A DNA stretch of 64,000 nt from Agrostemma githago. Taxonomy: Eukaryota; Streptophyta; Magnoliopsida; Caryophyllales; Caryophyllaceae. Made by a program: the position numbers and the translations under genes. This document shows, piece after piece, positions 33,263 through 46,529 of the stretch. The first letter of the stretch is position 1. Every line of letters begins with the position of its first letter. A model generated the notes under the pieces. That model searched no databases. It was not told where the DNA came from and saw only the letters and a list, made by a program, of their open reading frames with translations. The DNA lies in NCBI GenBank assembly GCA_958450325.1, contig OY288242.1, forward strand, positions 66,355,562 to 66,419,561, written 5' to 3'.

Positions 33263-34421
33263 GTCTAGATCGATCCAACCTCCTTCGTCCCAAACGCCAT
33301 CAATTTAAGCGCAGCAAACACCACATCAGCAACCAGATTTCCGCCGTGACTAACAACACCACCAAAACCAACATCCCTAACCTCCATGACGCGGCCAAAC
33401 CACTCATGGCCCCGAACCTCAATCACGTTATAAAATTGACACCCTTCAACTATACATCCTGGAGGTTCCAACTTACCCATATACTTTTTGGGTTGAGCCT
33501 CTTTGGATTCCTAGACGGTTCAAACCTACCCCTGCTGCCACCACAGTTGACCCCAACAAGCAGGAGGTCCCAAACCCAACCTACATTTCTTGGCAAAAAC
33601 AAGACGGTCTCGTCCTAGGTGCCCTCATGGGCATCCTCACCTCTGCCTTTCACGCATACATATACTACAAATCAAAACCAAATTTGACTCAATTTCTAAA
33701 AACACAGATCAATCCATTACCGAGTACATTCACTCGATAAAAGCATGCGTGGATCAACTGGCTCTTATGGGCAAAATCCTTGATCCCGAAGACGTGATTT
33801 CACGAGTTCTTAATGGCCTTGACTATGAACTCTATAAATCTGGCATTGACCAAGTTCGAAACCGCGACACACCTATCAGTTTCGAGACTCTACACGAGAA
33901 GCTACTCCAACACGAGATGCTTCTCCAACACCAGCCAACAACCAATCACTTCACCCCAACCGCCAACCCTGCCTATCGGCACGCCAATCAAAATCGCTCC
34001 CACAGCCCATCATCCACTCCTACTCTGTTGATACCAACACTAAGCCTAGTTGATACCAAAATCGCCCTCCCTCTGTTGATACCAACACTATCTCAACAGC
34101 AACCACCTCCAATTCCTCTGATAGTACGGCTCCCACCGCTGTCCCAACTAATTCCCACCCAAAAACAGTCCCCCCCTCCAGCAAAAACAGTCACCACCAG
34201 ACTTGATAAAAACATCCGAAAACCAAACCCAGGGTATACAATGACTGCTAATCTCACGACCTTGATCACGACTCTTCCTAACACCATCAAACAAGCCTTT
34301 GTTCTCCCTCATTGGCGTCAAACGATACAAGATGAATACGATGCCCTTGCACGCAACCACACTTGGACCTTTGTTCCACGCTCTTCCGCTCAAAATATTG
34401 TTGGCTGCAAATGGGTTTATA
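33263..34421 (+). pseudogene. Copia-B gag fused to the start of reverse transcriptase
   Basis: The copia gag domain is visible as MAPNLNHVIKLTPFNYTSWR and GFLDGS. After a frameshift near 33590 it continues as STRIHIL-like text with ITEYIHSIKACVDQLALMGK and DPEDVISRVLNGLDYELY. From about 34030 the frame is proline/threonine-rich low-complexity text, and then the copia reverse transcriptase start appears (WRQTIQDEYDALARNHTWTF, VGCKWVY) immediately before element D. Zinc knuckle, protease and integrase are missing. Confidence 0.85.
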
Positions 34422-37400
34422 TGTAATCCCCTAGAAATTCTAACGCAATACAGTGGCGGAAACACTGTAGAAGTGGGATTATAACACACTGTAGCTATGT
34501 CTTGATTAAATAAAATGGTAAGTCAATACATAAGCCATAAAATTAAAAAATGGCTACAAAATAAAAAAAAAAAAAAAAATCCATAAAAAGGGTTTTAACA
34601 ATCCATAATACAGTGATCTGATTAAAACAAGCAGGATCCATAACTGCTCGCTAGCCTACCCGAAGGAAAACACATATACCTGCCATGTTAAAAAACATAA
34701 CAGCCACAATCAGTGGGGAGCAACGTCAACGTTCTCCCAGCCGTACAACAGGATTTTAAAACTGTAATTACTATTATAGAAAAATAGTAAAAATGGAAAA
34801 CAGTAAAACATTAGAATAAAAATAAATTTTCAGTGAAAAACTTCACGTATCAAAACAATATAATAAAATTGAGTTTTCCGAAGAAAACATAAAACATTTG
34901 CCAACCTGCAACCAAATTATATCGATAATAATAAAAATATTCAAAATGGCGTTATGGATTGGATTAGTGTAGACGGCTAGACTTTCACTAGGAGAATACT
35001 AAAACTAGCTTCGAGAACTTAGCTCAAACAAATCAAACTTCAATCTCTAACTAGGCTACTCAACCATAATAGAGCGACGACTTATAAATGCGTGGTCCTA
35101 GTTTAAGATAATGCACACCCCTCCTGGGATTACCTGTCACCCAGTTCAACTTATGACGGCGACTTACTGCGAGGCCTAAGCTTAAGGTCAAAATGTACAC
35201 AACTCCCGGGATACCTGTCACCCGGTTCAACAACCAGTGTACCGATTCCTGATACACTAGCCTTATAGTTGATGGCAAAAACGTAGACCCTAGAATATAT
35301 TACTCTAACCTCACACTTGTCCTTATTCCATAACTCCAAAGCAAGTCATTATCGATATTCAAAAGATATAATCATTATAATAAGAGAACAAAAGGGAAAA
35401 AAGATCACTCTCCAAAAGAGGAAACTTCCTATTTTAGGAAAATTCTATTTTTAGAAACTTTACTAAAAATAGCATCATAACAAAATAGCGAAAGTATTAG
35501 TTTATACTAATTCAACATTTTTAGTAAATGATATAGATTTATAAAACTAGTACTTTCGGCCTTAACAATATTAATTATCAGAGTGAGAGTATTTAGGTTT
35601 ATGAAATTATTAAAATATCTTACAAGTGTTTATAAAATGATTAAAAATATCTTAAACGTTTTAATACTACTAATCAGGGTATTTTCAAAACTTACAAACT
35701 AAAATTCCCTAATTATTATTAGTTACGACAATACGATTATAAATAGGATTTTACGGTAAATGTCAAATTAAATCTTTTAACGTCTTTTATTTAATTAAAC
35801 CATTGAATATATTTAGAATATGTTAAGGAATGATTTAACTCTTAAAGTTTCAGATTTAAATATTTTCAAAATAGCTGGAAAAATAAATCTTTTAGGTAAG
35901 ACGAAGCATTTTAACGATAAATCGTAATTTGTCCAAAAATCAATACTTATTAATTAAAGACTTTAATAAGTAGTACAAAAATTACGTAAAATAGTTAAAA
36001 TATATTTATGGACATTCTGTCCAGAAAAGAAAATTTTCCAGAATCCTAAAACTCGGTTTTTAAAGCGTTTTCTCGTTAATCGTCTAATCTCGACAATAAT
36101 GATTAATAAAAATAGTAATTACAAAACGATTTAAGTATTAATATCCAAAAATTATTATTAAACTTAAAAATTATGATTTTCCAGAAAATACTATTTTTCC
36201 AGATTTCCAAAAATTCTAGATTTAATAAATCCCGTTTAAACCGTCTTTTAAACCCGTTTTCACAATTAACGATTCTATTAACAAAACTTATCGTTCCTAA
36301 CATTTTATTAAAGCACTAAAAATCATAAAATTACATTTTATCATGAAATCATCAGGATTAAACTTTTTTTCCAGATTAAATCAAAAGACCAAAAATCAAG
36401 AATTTAAACGACAAACGCGGTTTTAACGATAAACGATGATTTAAAGTGATTAATTAATTCATCCACTTAACAATTCCGAAAAATTATGAAAAAAATCAAA
36501 ACATTCTATTTCATCAGAAAGTTTTACCACGTCAAAAATCAGATTAAAATAAAATGTTTAAGTACTAGAACTAAAAATCGACTTTTAATCGTTTTTGTCC
36601 GTAAACGGTAATAAATCAATAATCGATAATTAAAATATCAGAAAAATACTAAATTATTAAAAATCATCAAAAAAACTCATTTTTACAGAATATAATCATA
36701 TATTACATGTTTAGGCCGAATAATACGATTTTACAAATTAATATGACGATTTAATCGTTAATCTCGTAAAAGCGATAAAAATATCGAAACATGCAAATTT
36801 TAAACTTTTAAAAAAATTTCAGATTATATGACATACATATATTGTCAAAAAAGAAATATAAAAATTATACATGCAAATACACAATTAAAATCATGAAATA
36901 CCGAGTAACATCGACGTTACCTCTAACCCAAATATGAGTCGATTATAAATTCGTCGGCTCCGGGATCATTCAAAAATCCTTCAACACAAGAAAAGCATGG
37001 TGGAAAAATACCATGAGAAAACTAAGAAAATCAAGGCAAATAACGATCGAAAACAACATCGATTATTACCTTAACGAAGGGATCGGAATGACGATTATTT
37101 AGGAGATGAAAACGAGACGATCGAGACTCGATTAGAGACTGAATCTGGCTGGAAAGGGTGCTGGAAAATATCAGCCAAGATGAGAAAATGAGAGGAAAAG
37201 AGAGAGTTTTTGCCTTGAATATTATTTAGTGGTTGAATGAATGAAACTAATGAAGAGTTTATGAATGAATATGACTTATAAAAAATGATAAAAACAAGGT
37301 GGATGTACCACTAAAACACATGGCCAAAATGGATGAATAAGAGAGTGAAAAGTCTATGCATGAGTCATCAAATTTAATGGATGAGAAGAAAATATCTTAA

Positions 37401-37954
37401 TCCTTTAATCATTTTATAAAATGAAATGTTTATAAAAGAAAGTGTAACGGTGGTGTGTGACAAGGGTCACGGTCCAAATGATTCAAGGTGAGTCCAAAAT
37501 AAGTCGTAAGTCGATAAAAATAAAGATCGTAAAATTATTAAAGGCATTTCAAAGCAATTTGAGTAAATCTCGCGTAAGAAATCAATTAATTACGAAACTT
37601 CGTAATAAAATCATTAAATGATATATTTTCATAAATAAAAATATTTTCTAAGTTAGAAATATTATATAAACGTGTTTTGATATTTTTAAGAAAAATAACT
37701 AACTCAATTCCAAGCTTAAAACGCTAGTTCGTAGAAAAATAAGACTCCTCGCGAATAAATAAATAGTTTGCGATGAAAATTTTATAAATAGATATATGAT
37801 AGGAAAATAAAATATTTAAAATCTTTTAATGAAAATAAATAATATTTGACTCAAAAATATTATGAAGCTTGAAAATGAGGGAAACTGAAGGCAGAAAAAT
37901 AACAGAGTCATGACAGAAAATATAACAACGTATAGAAAATTAGCGGGTGTTACA
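34422..37954 (-). repeat. 3' LTR of D
   Basis: Starts TGTAATCCCCTAGAAATTC and ends GCGGGTGTTACA. Extremely AT-rich, with many ATTAA/TTTAA tracts. Open frames here, such as 35060-35278 (minus), recur in the other LTR at 48593-48811 simply because the LTR is duplicated. Confidence 0.95.
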
Positions 37955-40618
37955 ATCCTCCCCACTAAAAGAAAGTTTCGTCCTCGAAACTAAGAATAAG
38001 CAGAAAGGAAACAAGATTACTCCACTCGAAAAGATGGGGATACAAATTTGTATAAGCATTTGTTTTAAAAGAAAATTTTACAACTTTCAAAGTGATACAA
38101 AATCGAACACAAATATTTATTCCAAGAGGAACTGGGCCAAGTTACTCGGAGTTTAAAATCTTCTAAATTAATGAAATCGTAAAGTAAAGTTATTTGATAA
38201 AATAACAACGTCAAATAACATTTGTAAACAAACTCAAAGGAAATACGATAACCAAAACATTTTAAAAAGAAAAGTAAAATAATTTGATTTAGAAATTCGA
38301 TAATATTTCTTTTTCTGATGAAACAAAATTTAGTTCGGAAAAATTAAATTTTGTAGTTAGTAAATATCGAACCAGTTGTCAAACATTTTCAATAACAGAT
38401 TCAAAAGTCCACCAACAAAAAAAATGAAAACTAATTTCAAAACGTTAAAATTTCGAAAATGTTATCAAAGTAATTATTAAAGTTTTCAAAAATATTATCA
38501 AACTTGAACATACAAAATAATTTCGACAATGTTAAAATGTTTTACATAATAATCCTATAGAAATTGAAATATTTGGAAATATGAAAGTCTTAATAAAATT
38601 TCGATTGCTTAAAAATCAAAAATTGAATTAAATTCGAAATAATTTAAAATAAGTTATTAGGGCATTTTTAAACATATCTAAAATAAATATCAACCAAAGA
38701 TAAAACAAAAGTGAAGTATACAGTTCTTAAATTATAATTCAAAAATATTAAATTTTACGATAACCCAAAATGTTAAATTGTTCAAAGATTTTACAAAATG
38801 GGGAGTTTTAAAATTTGAAATTATGCTTCAAAATGTTAAAATCTCATGAAAATAAAAAAATTTGTAGATTAGTCTAACTTTTCATAACACAAGTTTGGGG
38901 AAAATAATAAATGGATAAATAGAGTCATAGTCAACGACAAATCGAAACAAAAGTTTTCAATCCCGATAAAGAAGTCGAAAGGGATTGGCTGAAGAAGAAG
39001 AAGCGGGATTCAAGAGAAGCTAAGAAGAGGACAAATTTGAGAGTCAAATAGAACTCTCAAGGATTGAAGAATAAACTAACCATCTCGAGATTCCCGGTAC
39101 GACTCCCACAACACGGGTTCCTAATTTCCATCAAATAACGTTAAGTCCAATATTAGGCACTAGGTGGTACTACTCGATCACAATCCCAAAAAATGTCTTA
39201 CGTGCCATTGAACCGTTCAAGCGACACGATACTAATCCACAAATGCTTTAGAATCAAAAGCATAATTAAGATTCCAACGGTTAACAAAACATACCCAAAC
39301 CCTTGATCGATAAGGCTCCTAATTTCAAAACTCATAAGGTTTGAACTCGAGGTATGCTCCAAATTTCTCGAGTAAGGAACGTTAAACAAAGTCCACCAAT
39401 ATAACAATGCTCGGGCACAGAATCCTCAAAATGATTACCAACATGTTTATAACGCCACAAGTAAAGAAGTTGGGGAAGTACAATAAATCCTCAAACACGC
39501 TCAAACCTATAGGTAATGGCGCAAACACTCACATCTTCAAACACGTCATTCGATTAATGTTTCTGAGAAGTCCATCAAATTTCTAATCATAATGGTGCAA
39601 CCACAAAATATTTAATAACTCCACGAAGCCACAATCTCATTGGTCTAAGGTTCTGAACTATAAATCCATTAAGATGATTGACCTCAAAGTGTTCCTCAAA
39701 ACAACGCGATAAGTCCAACCTCTAATGGCAATATGTTTCTCCTTTTCAAGGTTAACAACAATTTATCCAATTTAGATCACTCAACTCCAAAGTTCATAGC
39801 TTACAATCTTAAACAACGATCAACGATCTAATCCTTAAGAAATACGGGTAATCTATGTTAACCAAAATTTCTAACGGTATTAATGAAAACCTTTGATGGT
39901 ACCACAGCACTCAGGTTAACACTTTAACCAACACTCTATGATCCCGAATATTCACGACGCATCCATCAAATAAGCATTAGGTAGGAATCCAAAAATACTA
40001 TTATTAGCTACACTTGGTTCGGTTCTACATTAAATTAGGTACTAGGTATCCATCAAATACGATATACTCTTACCCCAAAATATATTCAACTCTAAGTCCT
40101 CCAAATAATCAAGTAACCAATAACCCAAAGTTCAGTGTCTAAAGTACCAACCTAATTCCATTAAGTGACAATTTATCATTCAAATCGATCCTCAAAAGCT
40201 TACTAAGATAGATAACAGGGTATAACTCACAACCCTCAAGCCATAGGTAACAAGGGTTTACCAAACCTCAAACTTCTATATCCTTTCAGGGGGTTCACTG
40301 GGACGGAAATCGGTCTAGCCAAAGAATCTCAAGATAAAGATGGTAGAGTAGAAGAATATAACAAGGATTCACCAAGCGGATGGAGAAGAGAATATAAAAG
40401 AGAAGAATTAGAAGAAGTAGAGGAAGGAAGAAAAGAGTCGATGATACTATATTACTAAGTTCTTGAACCAGAGGAGAATCTTCGGGCCTCCAAAGTTCAC
40501 GCGGGATCCAAATGGCTTACTTCATCTTCTTGTAGAGGAACGAGCACGCAAGTCTTGGGTCGCTCCATCTCGATCTACTGCGACATCATGGAACAGGAAT
40601 CTACTCTTGATCATTTGG
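37955..40618 (-). other. Internal region of D, larger part, no gene seen
   Basis: Polypurine tract at 37955-37970, then AT-rich non-coding sequence. In minus sense, near element E, it has a leader-like pyrimidine-rich stretch (TTCTTCTACTCTACCATC region). No gag, protease or pol motif in any frame. Confidence 0.7.
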
Positions 40619-40623
40619 CCTGT

Positions 40624-41893
40624 TGTAATACCCGTCGTGTATCACGGGTATTTCCTTTTAATTCAGGTCTCATTAGTGGGTAGTAGTATATAAAATTGGT
40701 TAACCCGTTTAGTTTAACCTATTTCGTTAAACCATTTCTAATTTCTTATAATATTAAGCCCGTGCCCGATTCCAACCTTATCGATAGTAATACAATAATA
40801 ATATAATAATAATAAAAAAAAATCATGTGGAGTGTATAACCCATCAAATAACAACCACCATCCCTATTCACGTAATCACGCCGCACAAACCCGATCTTAC
40901 TCCTTCCCCTTCGTCTTTATCCAATACGGTGCACACCACATCAAATGATTCGCCCTCCTTCCTCACCATATTCCTCCGGTTACCCTTAGTCGTTGCTCCT
41001 GCCATCTTCTACGTCGTGCTTAGCCTTTTGTCACCGCCTTTTGTCACCCTTTCTCTCTAACACCGCTATAGGGAGACTTCATAGAATCTCCGTGGTGAAT
41101 TGTACTACCGGTGGGATGGTGACCTGCTCACTAGGTAAGGTTATTCTTACTCAGTTTACGTTGTATGTATGCAAGTTCTACGATATGAAATGGTATAATG
41201 ATGATATTGAGATTGAGGCTTTGCGCCTATTGAGATTGAGGTTGTGTGCCTATTGAGATTGAGGTTGTGTGCCTATTGAGATTGCGGCTGTGTGCCGATT
41301 GAGAGAAGCTAGCAAGGACTAGCTAGGCCCGGTTGATCTCGGGACCTTCCCTAATGTTTCCTCCTAGGAGAGCCTAGAAGGGGTGTGCACACTCGGACTG
41401 ACGGGGCGTGACTGCGGTCGCGATAGATATTAGGAATGATGATGATGATGATACTGATACTGATGTTTGTGATGTTGGTTGTACTGATGTTATTTAATGT
41501 TATCGTAAACTGACCTGGTGTGTATCTCTGACGTGTCTGTGATGATCTGATTGATATTTCCGATCAATTGGGGAGCAGTCCATAATGCAGGTTATGTATA
41601 TTATGATGTGTTTGGATGCTGGGATACATGTACGTGATTGGGGTGAGCGCGACTTATGAGTCCAGACGTAGTACGGGTGAACGCATAGGCATTCCCATTT
41701 TTATAGAAGGTGTAGCTTCCGCTGTATAACCAGAGTTGTAATAGTTAATGAGTTGTAATGTTTAAATCATGTTGGCCGGTTTGGCATTCCATATTGTATT
41801 GTAATGAGCTACTACCTCGGAGAACCGAGATGGTAACGCCTTTATTTACTTGGGAATGTCTCGTAAGGCTCCTACGTAAATGGGGGTGTTACA
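40624..41893 (+). repeat. 5' LTR of E
   Basis: 1270 bp. Contains a 23-bp minisatellite (TATTGAGATTGAGGTTGTGTG units, about 41212-41302). The frame starting MECITHQITT inside it also occurs in the other LTR and is not a gene. Confidence 0.94.
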
Positions 41894-41908
41894 AAGTGGT
41901 ATCAGAGC

Positions 41909-44900
41909 GAACGATCCTGGAGCCTAAATAAATGAACTTAGGAAAATAAAATGAACTCCGGTGATGGACCTTCAGGAGCCCCTCTAAAACTCGGTTGAAG
42001 AGACGTCTTTATTCCACCTCTGGCCCTCCTGGTCTTGACCCGGTAACTGCGAGTGAGAAATGAGATGGGGTAGAATAGGTGGGAGACGCTGTGATGCTAT
42101 ATCAATGTTTTGTGCTGACTGCTTATGATAACTGATTGCACTATTTGATTCATGTGATATGATGTTTTCAGCAACATAAGACGATGTGTGTGTAGTACGT
42201 AGTTATAGTATTAGCATAGTATCGTAGTTGGAACGATGCCATATGAGCTTTATCTTAAAGTACGTCAGGTCGAATTAGGATTCGATCATCCTTGTGGGAG
42301 AAAGGTCATAGCCAGGTTGGTAATAATGTTAGACATAGTGTCACGATGTTTGTACGTAGAAGTGTCGTATTGGTGTCAAGCTGTGTCCGTCTTGTCGATG
42401 TAGTATACTAGTGCGGTATTCATGATACTTGGATGAGGTTGACAACTGGTGATGGTTTGGATATCGTAGTATCTTATTAGTTAATAACTTACGTGGTTTA
42501 AGTGTGAGTTAATATTAATGTTTGTCAAAAGTACAGGGATAATTGTGCTCCGTTTCGTGTATTATATGCTTCTTATCGATATAACGTACTAGCTCCCTTC
42601 ACTTTACCTAATGAGGATTTATAGTTGAAGTGTAATGGGTCATAATGTGTTCATCAAGTTTGTCATATGCTAATAAAGTACCAGTAATGAAAATGTTAGT
42701 CAGACAATACGTAAATATTTGGAATTTACTTTGAGCTAATGTGTCCTTGTTTCATGCCTTTACCTCATATTTGAGCTTCATTTCGAGTTTATATATGTGC
42801 TCTCTTATCAATATGATATTTATTGAGTCGTTACCATCTTCTGGAGTCCTATTTTGATGGCCTAAACAAACAGTCTGGTTAAACATGTTGAGATAATGTC
42901 AAAACAATGTACCCTAGCTTCTATAACATGAACAATATGTTTACCGAATTGTTTCACATGTTTAGAGTACCTATTTCACAAAATTTTGAAAATATACTCA
43001 TGCTTATTTTAAGACTAGGTCACTATAAAATTTTGTGATTTAATTCCAAGTTATTCAGTATGAATAAATTAATCGTGAACATGGGTCTTACGTGTCTGTA
43101 AATTTGCTGTAGTCAAGTTTCTCATTTTAAACCTTACGTAGAGATTGAATCATCATTTGGAACTTTTACTATGTCACTTTGAAGAGTCTGTATATTGAAA
43201 CTCGTTTTATCAAGTGAAACTTTTTTTTTTCAAGGTCAAATTATGTCGGTTCATGAAAATGAGTTTGAAATCACTGTCTCGTTTATAATCTGAAAATGAT
43301 TTGAACTTGAAAGTCCTATATTACTGTCTTGAGAATATGAACTCGTTGGTTCTACACTATCTCTAATTATAACGATTTAACTATGATTTTCCACCATGAC
43401 TACAATGTTACGAAAACGTGTTTAAAGTCACTAAAATGATCATTGTTTTGCCTTGTTCAAGTGGATACGGTAAGGTAAAAGTGTGTACCTTATTGTATGA
43501 TGTAATGGAGTCAAACGTATATGCTAATGATGAACTGGGGGTAAAGTCGAGTCACGAGATGTCATATTGGTGCATGTTGCATAATTGTCTTGACGTGGAT
43601 CTTACGGATCAGATGTGTTGTTGTCTGATAAATTTGTCATGGTCATAAGTCGCTTATGTGATAATAATTAAATAAAAAACATCGCTACACGTATCGAATA
43701 AGTGGGAGTCGTTTCAATAAGAAGTTACGAAATGTGAAGTCATCAAACAACAATCCGAGTACTCAACTTATGTACAGTTAAACATGACTTTAATTTTCAA
43801 ATTTTGGTCGTAATTATGTAAAGAATTTGGACATGTTGGTGAGCAAGTCAAATGCTGGTTTTAATTAGTCTTGTACATCCGTGATGAGTTCTCGTCCTTA
43901 CTGGTCGATGAGTAACGTATGCCTCGATGACTGAATGTTTATAATGCTTACATGTTGATTGTTGGTGTTAAGTCATATGCTAGTGTCTAAATTTAAAACT
44001 TATGCCAACATATAATGTGGTGAACTATCCATACAATTACAAGGAATAAATTCTACTTGTTAATTATCTCAAGGTCTGAAGTTGTTAACGCGGTCATCTG
44101 GGAGTGTTCAATTGTGTACTTGTGTTGTTGCCTTGCTCTGATGATTATATTGCCTCCTTACGCATTTTTTTTCTTTTCCCAGTATGCATGTGAGTCCGGA
44201 CCTGTTAAAGAAACAAGTTGTCGTACTAGGAGTACGTGTCAAAAAAAATGTCGTGAGATATAATTAGGGGGTGTCATGAGAATACTGTGTCGTTTAAATT
44301 ACTTGTTAGAATGTCACAATGATGGTTGTTAATGAGCCTAACAATATAAAAAGGAGTAATAATACCAACGAGGTGAAAAGAGAGTCAAGATATTAAGATC
44401 CATCTAAGAAGGATAATAGATATTGTTATGATGCAAGAATCTGGAATAACAAATAGTAAGGGTGTCCAAAGTATATCTGTGAATTTGTTGTGTCATCACA
44501 TATGTTTCGATGTCAGTAAGTCGGGTTATGATACAAGGTAGTAACATCACATTCCTGAGTCCATGCAGTAAAATAGAATGTCACAGGTTATCAGTCCCTG
44601 AGTGTGGGCAACTCGTCTTGGTGTGAACTAATTATTTTACTTGCATGATAATCGTGGTGTTCATATATGTAAGAGTGTCTCGGAGTTAGGATTCACATAA
44701 TTATGTAAAATTTCAAGTGTATTAGATATGACATGTCTGCATGTGAATTGAGTCGTGACACATATAATGGGTATAAACACAGTGGTCCTAATAAGCAGTC
44801 TGTTTAGCTTGAATTATGTGAAGTAAGACATTTGAGAATGAGTATGCAAATAGTCTGTCGGTAGTTATGTCGAACCATGAGAATGAACACTCTAAGATGT

Positions 44901-44990
44901 TCCGGTATGGAAACAATTAGACCCGATTCTGAGTTCGGATCTTTTGCTATGGTGTTTGAAGTCCTAAAGTGAACAATGTAAGTCTTCTAT
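41909..44990 (+). other. Interior of E, first part, no gene seen
   Basis: Follows the primer-binding site. Low-complexity, T/A/G-rich sequence with frequent stops in all frames; the longest open frames are under 80 codons and unlike any gag or pol motif. Reads as non-coding. Confidence 0.7.
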
Positions 44991-45582
44991 TGACTCTCCC
45001 CTTCTCCTCACTCCGATGGTCGAACTTCCCCGGCAGAGATGGCCTGCCCCTGCACAAGGAACACACAGGGCCCCGGAGGTGTCCGGGGGAACCCTCTCCG
45101 ATGCCTAAGTCAGTTCGTGGAATGCCTTAACGAACCTAGCTCGTGAGGAACTAGGTGGCGGTTTTTAGAGTGAGAATCTAGAGAGAGAATTTCCAACCCC
45201 TTTCTTGTGGGAAATGGATGGGTATTTATACCTTCCCACAAGAGAGAGGAAGGAGGAGAGAGAGTGGGAGAAGGGGTGGATGAGGGGGTGACAAGTGGCT
45301 TCACCTCATCCACCCATTCCCCTTTACCTGTAGGCAAAATGACGGGAGGGCCCTTGATTTCCCCTGCCCCTGTTGGGCATGCGAGCGCCTAAGAACCAGG
45401 AGGCAGGGAGTACTGGTTGCCCTGCTCGGCAGGGCGGTGATGCCCTGCCGGGCAGGCGGATGCCTTAGAGTGATGGCTTCTTGCTCCGTGACCTGCTTGG
45501 TAGGTCCTTCTTTATTCCCGGGTCGGGCCACCCTGGGACCCAAATGCCGGGCGACCCGTTTGCAGGCTTCTGACCCCCATCA
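44991..45582 (-). mobile_element. Probable solo LTR (F) inside E
   Basis: A GC-rich 592-bp block in an otherwise AT-rich interior. On the minus strand it starts TGATGGGGGTCAGAAGC and ends GGGGAGAGTCA (TG...CA), and carries GGAAGGTATAAATACCC, a TATA box, about 340 bp in. No primer-binding site, polypurine tract or second copy is seen. The flanking 5-mers TCTAT and TAAGA do not match, so solo-LTR status rests on termini, TATA and composition. Confidence 0.6.
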
Positions 45583-46315
45583 TAAGAGATAATGCATGCA
45601 GTTATTATTAAAAAGAAGAAGTGAATTTATGTTGTGAAATGTGGATAATGCGGAGATAGAAATCTCTCGCGATCAGTTGATAGGTGAGTAAGTTGAGAAA
45701 TCTATATGAAACGTGAATAAGCTGTTGTGTTAGGCTTGATGCCAAAAGAACTGGAGGTCGTGAAATGACCAAGTTATGCTATGTATATGAAGAATGTTTT
45801 GAGAATCATTGTGATGGGACGCCTGAATAGAATATGAGTATTAGTAACCTACTCGTCCCTGGCCAGTCTTACAAGTATATTCATTCGAAAAGTTTACATT
45901 GTTTCCCTATGAATTATTGAATGGCATGCTATATGTAAGGTTCAGTTAAGAGCGTTCTCATTAATGTCAAGATATAGTGTCGTAATATACTAGGTGTGTT
46001 GGGTAGAGTAAAACTAAGATCAGTGAACTTCGGGGCGAAGTTCTCATAAGGGGGATAGGATGTCATACCTCGTAGTTTCCTATGATATATGTTCTTAGTA
46101 ATCGTGTGAGTCACCTTGTAATAAGATGGAATGCTTGTCGTTAATTGTAAGTGTATGACGGGTATTACAGAGGCAAATACAATAGTCAGTTATATGATGA
46201 GTAATGTGATATAATCGATAAAGTGTGAATGGTGGGAGGCGTCGTTAGTTGAGATGAGGTCGTTATTGGTTGAATCCTGAACTTCGGAACGAAGTTCCTT
46301 ATAAGGAGGGTAGAT
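45583..46315 (+). other. Interior of E, last part, with two hairpin/polypurine sites
   Basis: GAACTTCGGGGCGAAGTTC (46025-46043) followed by CATAAGGGGGATAGGATGTC, and GAACTTCGGAACGAAGTTC (46279-46297) followed by AAGGAGGGTAGATTGTAAT. The second is the active polypurine tract next to the 3' LTR; the first looks like a duplicated or older 3' end. Confidence 0.7.
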
Positions 46316-46491
46316 TGTAATATCCGTTGTGTATCACGGGTATTTCCTTTTAATTCAGGTCTCATTAGTGGGTAGTAGTATATATAATTGGTTAACCCGT
46401 TTAGTTTGACCTATTTCGTTAAACCATTTCTAATTTCTTATAATATTAAGCCTGTGCCCGATTCCAACCTTCTCGATAGTAATACAATAAT

Positions 46492-46529
<38 letters not shown>

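Noticed and set aside
34148..34489. 113-codon minus-strand frame
   Set aside because: Crosses the boundary between Copia-B and the LTR of D, so it is an accident of insertion.
35060..35339. Two minus-strand frames repeated at 48593-48872
   Set aside because: They are in the LTRs of element D and are duplicated with them.
40827..41060. Frame MECITHQITT... occurring twice (also 46556-46789)
   Set aside because: The repetition is due to LTR duplication of element E, not to conserved coding; substitutions do not show a coding pattern.
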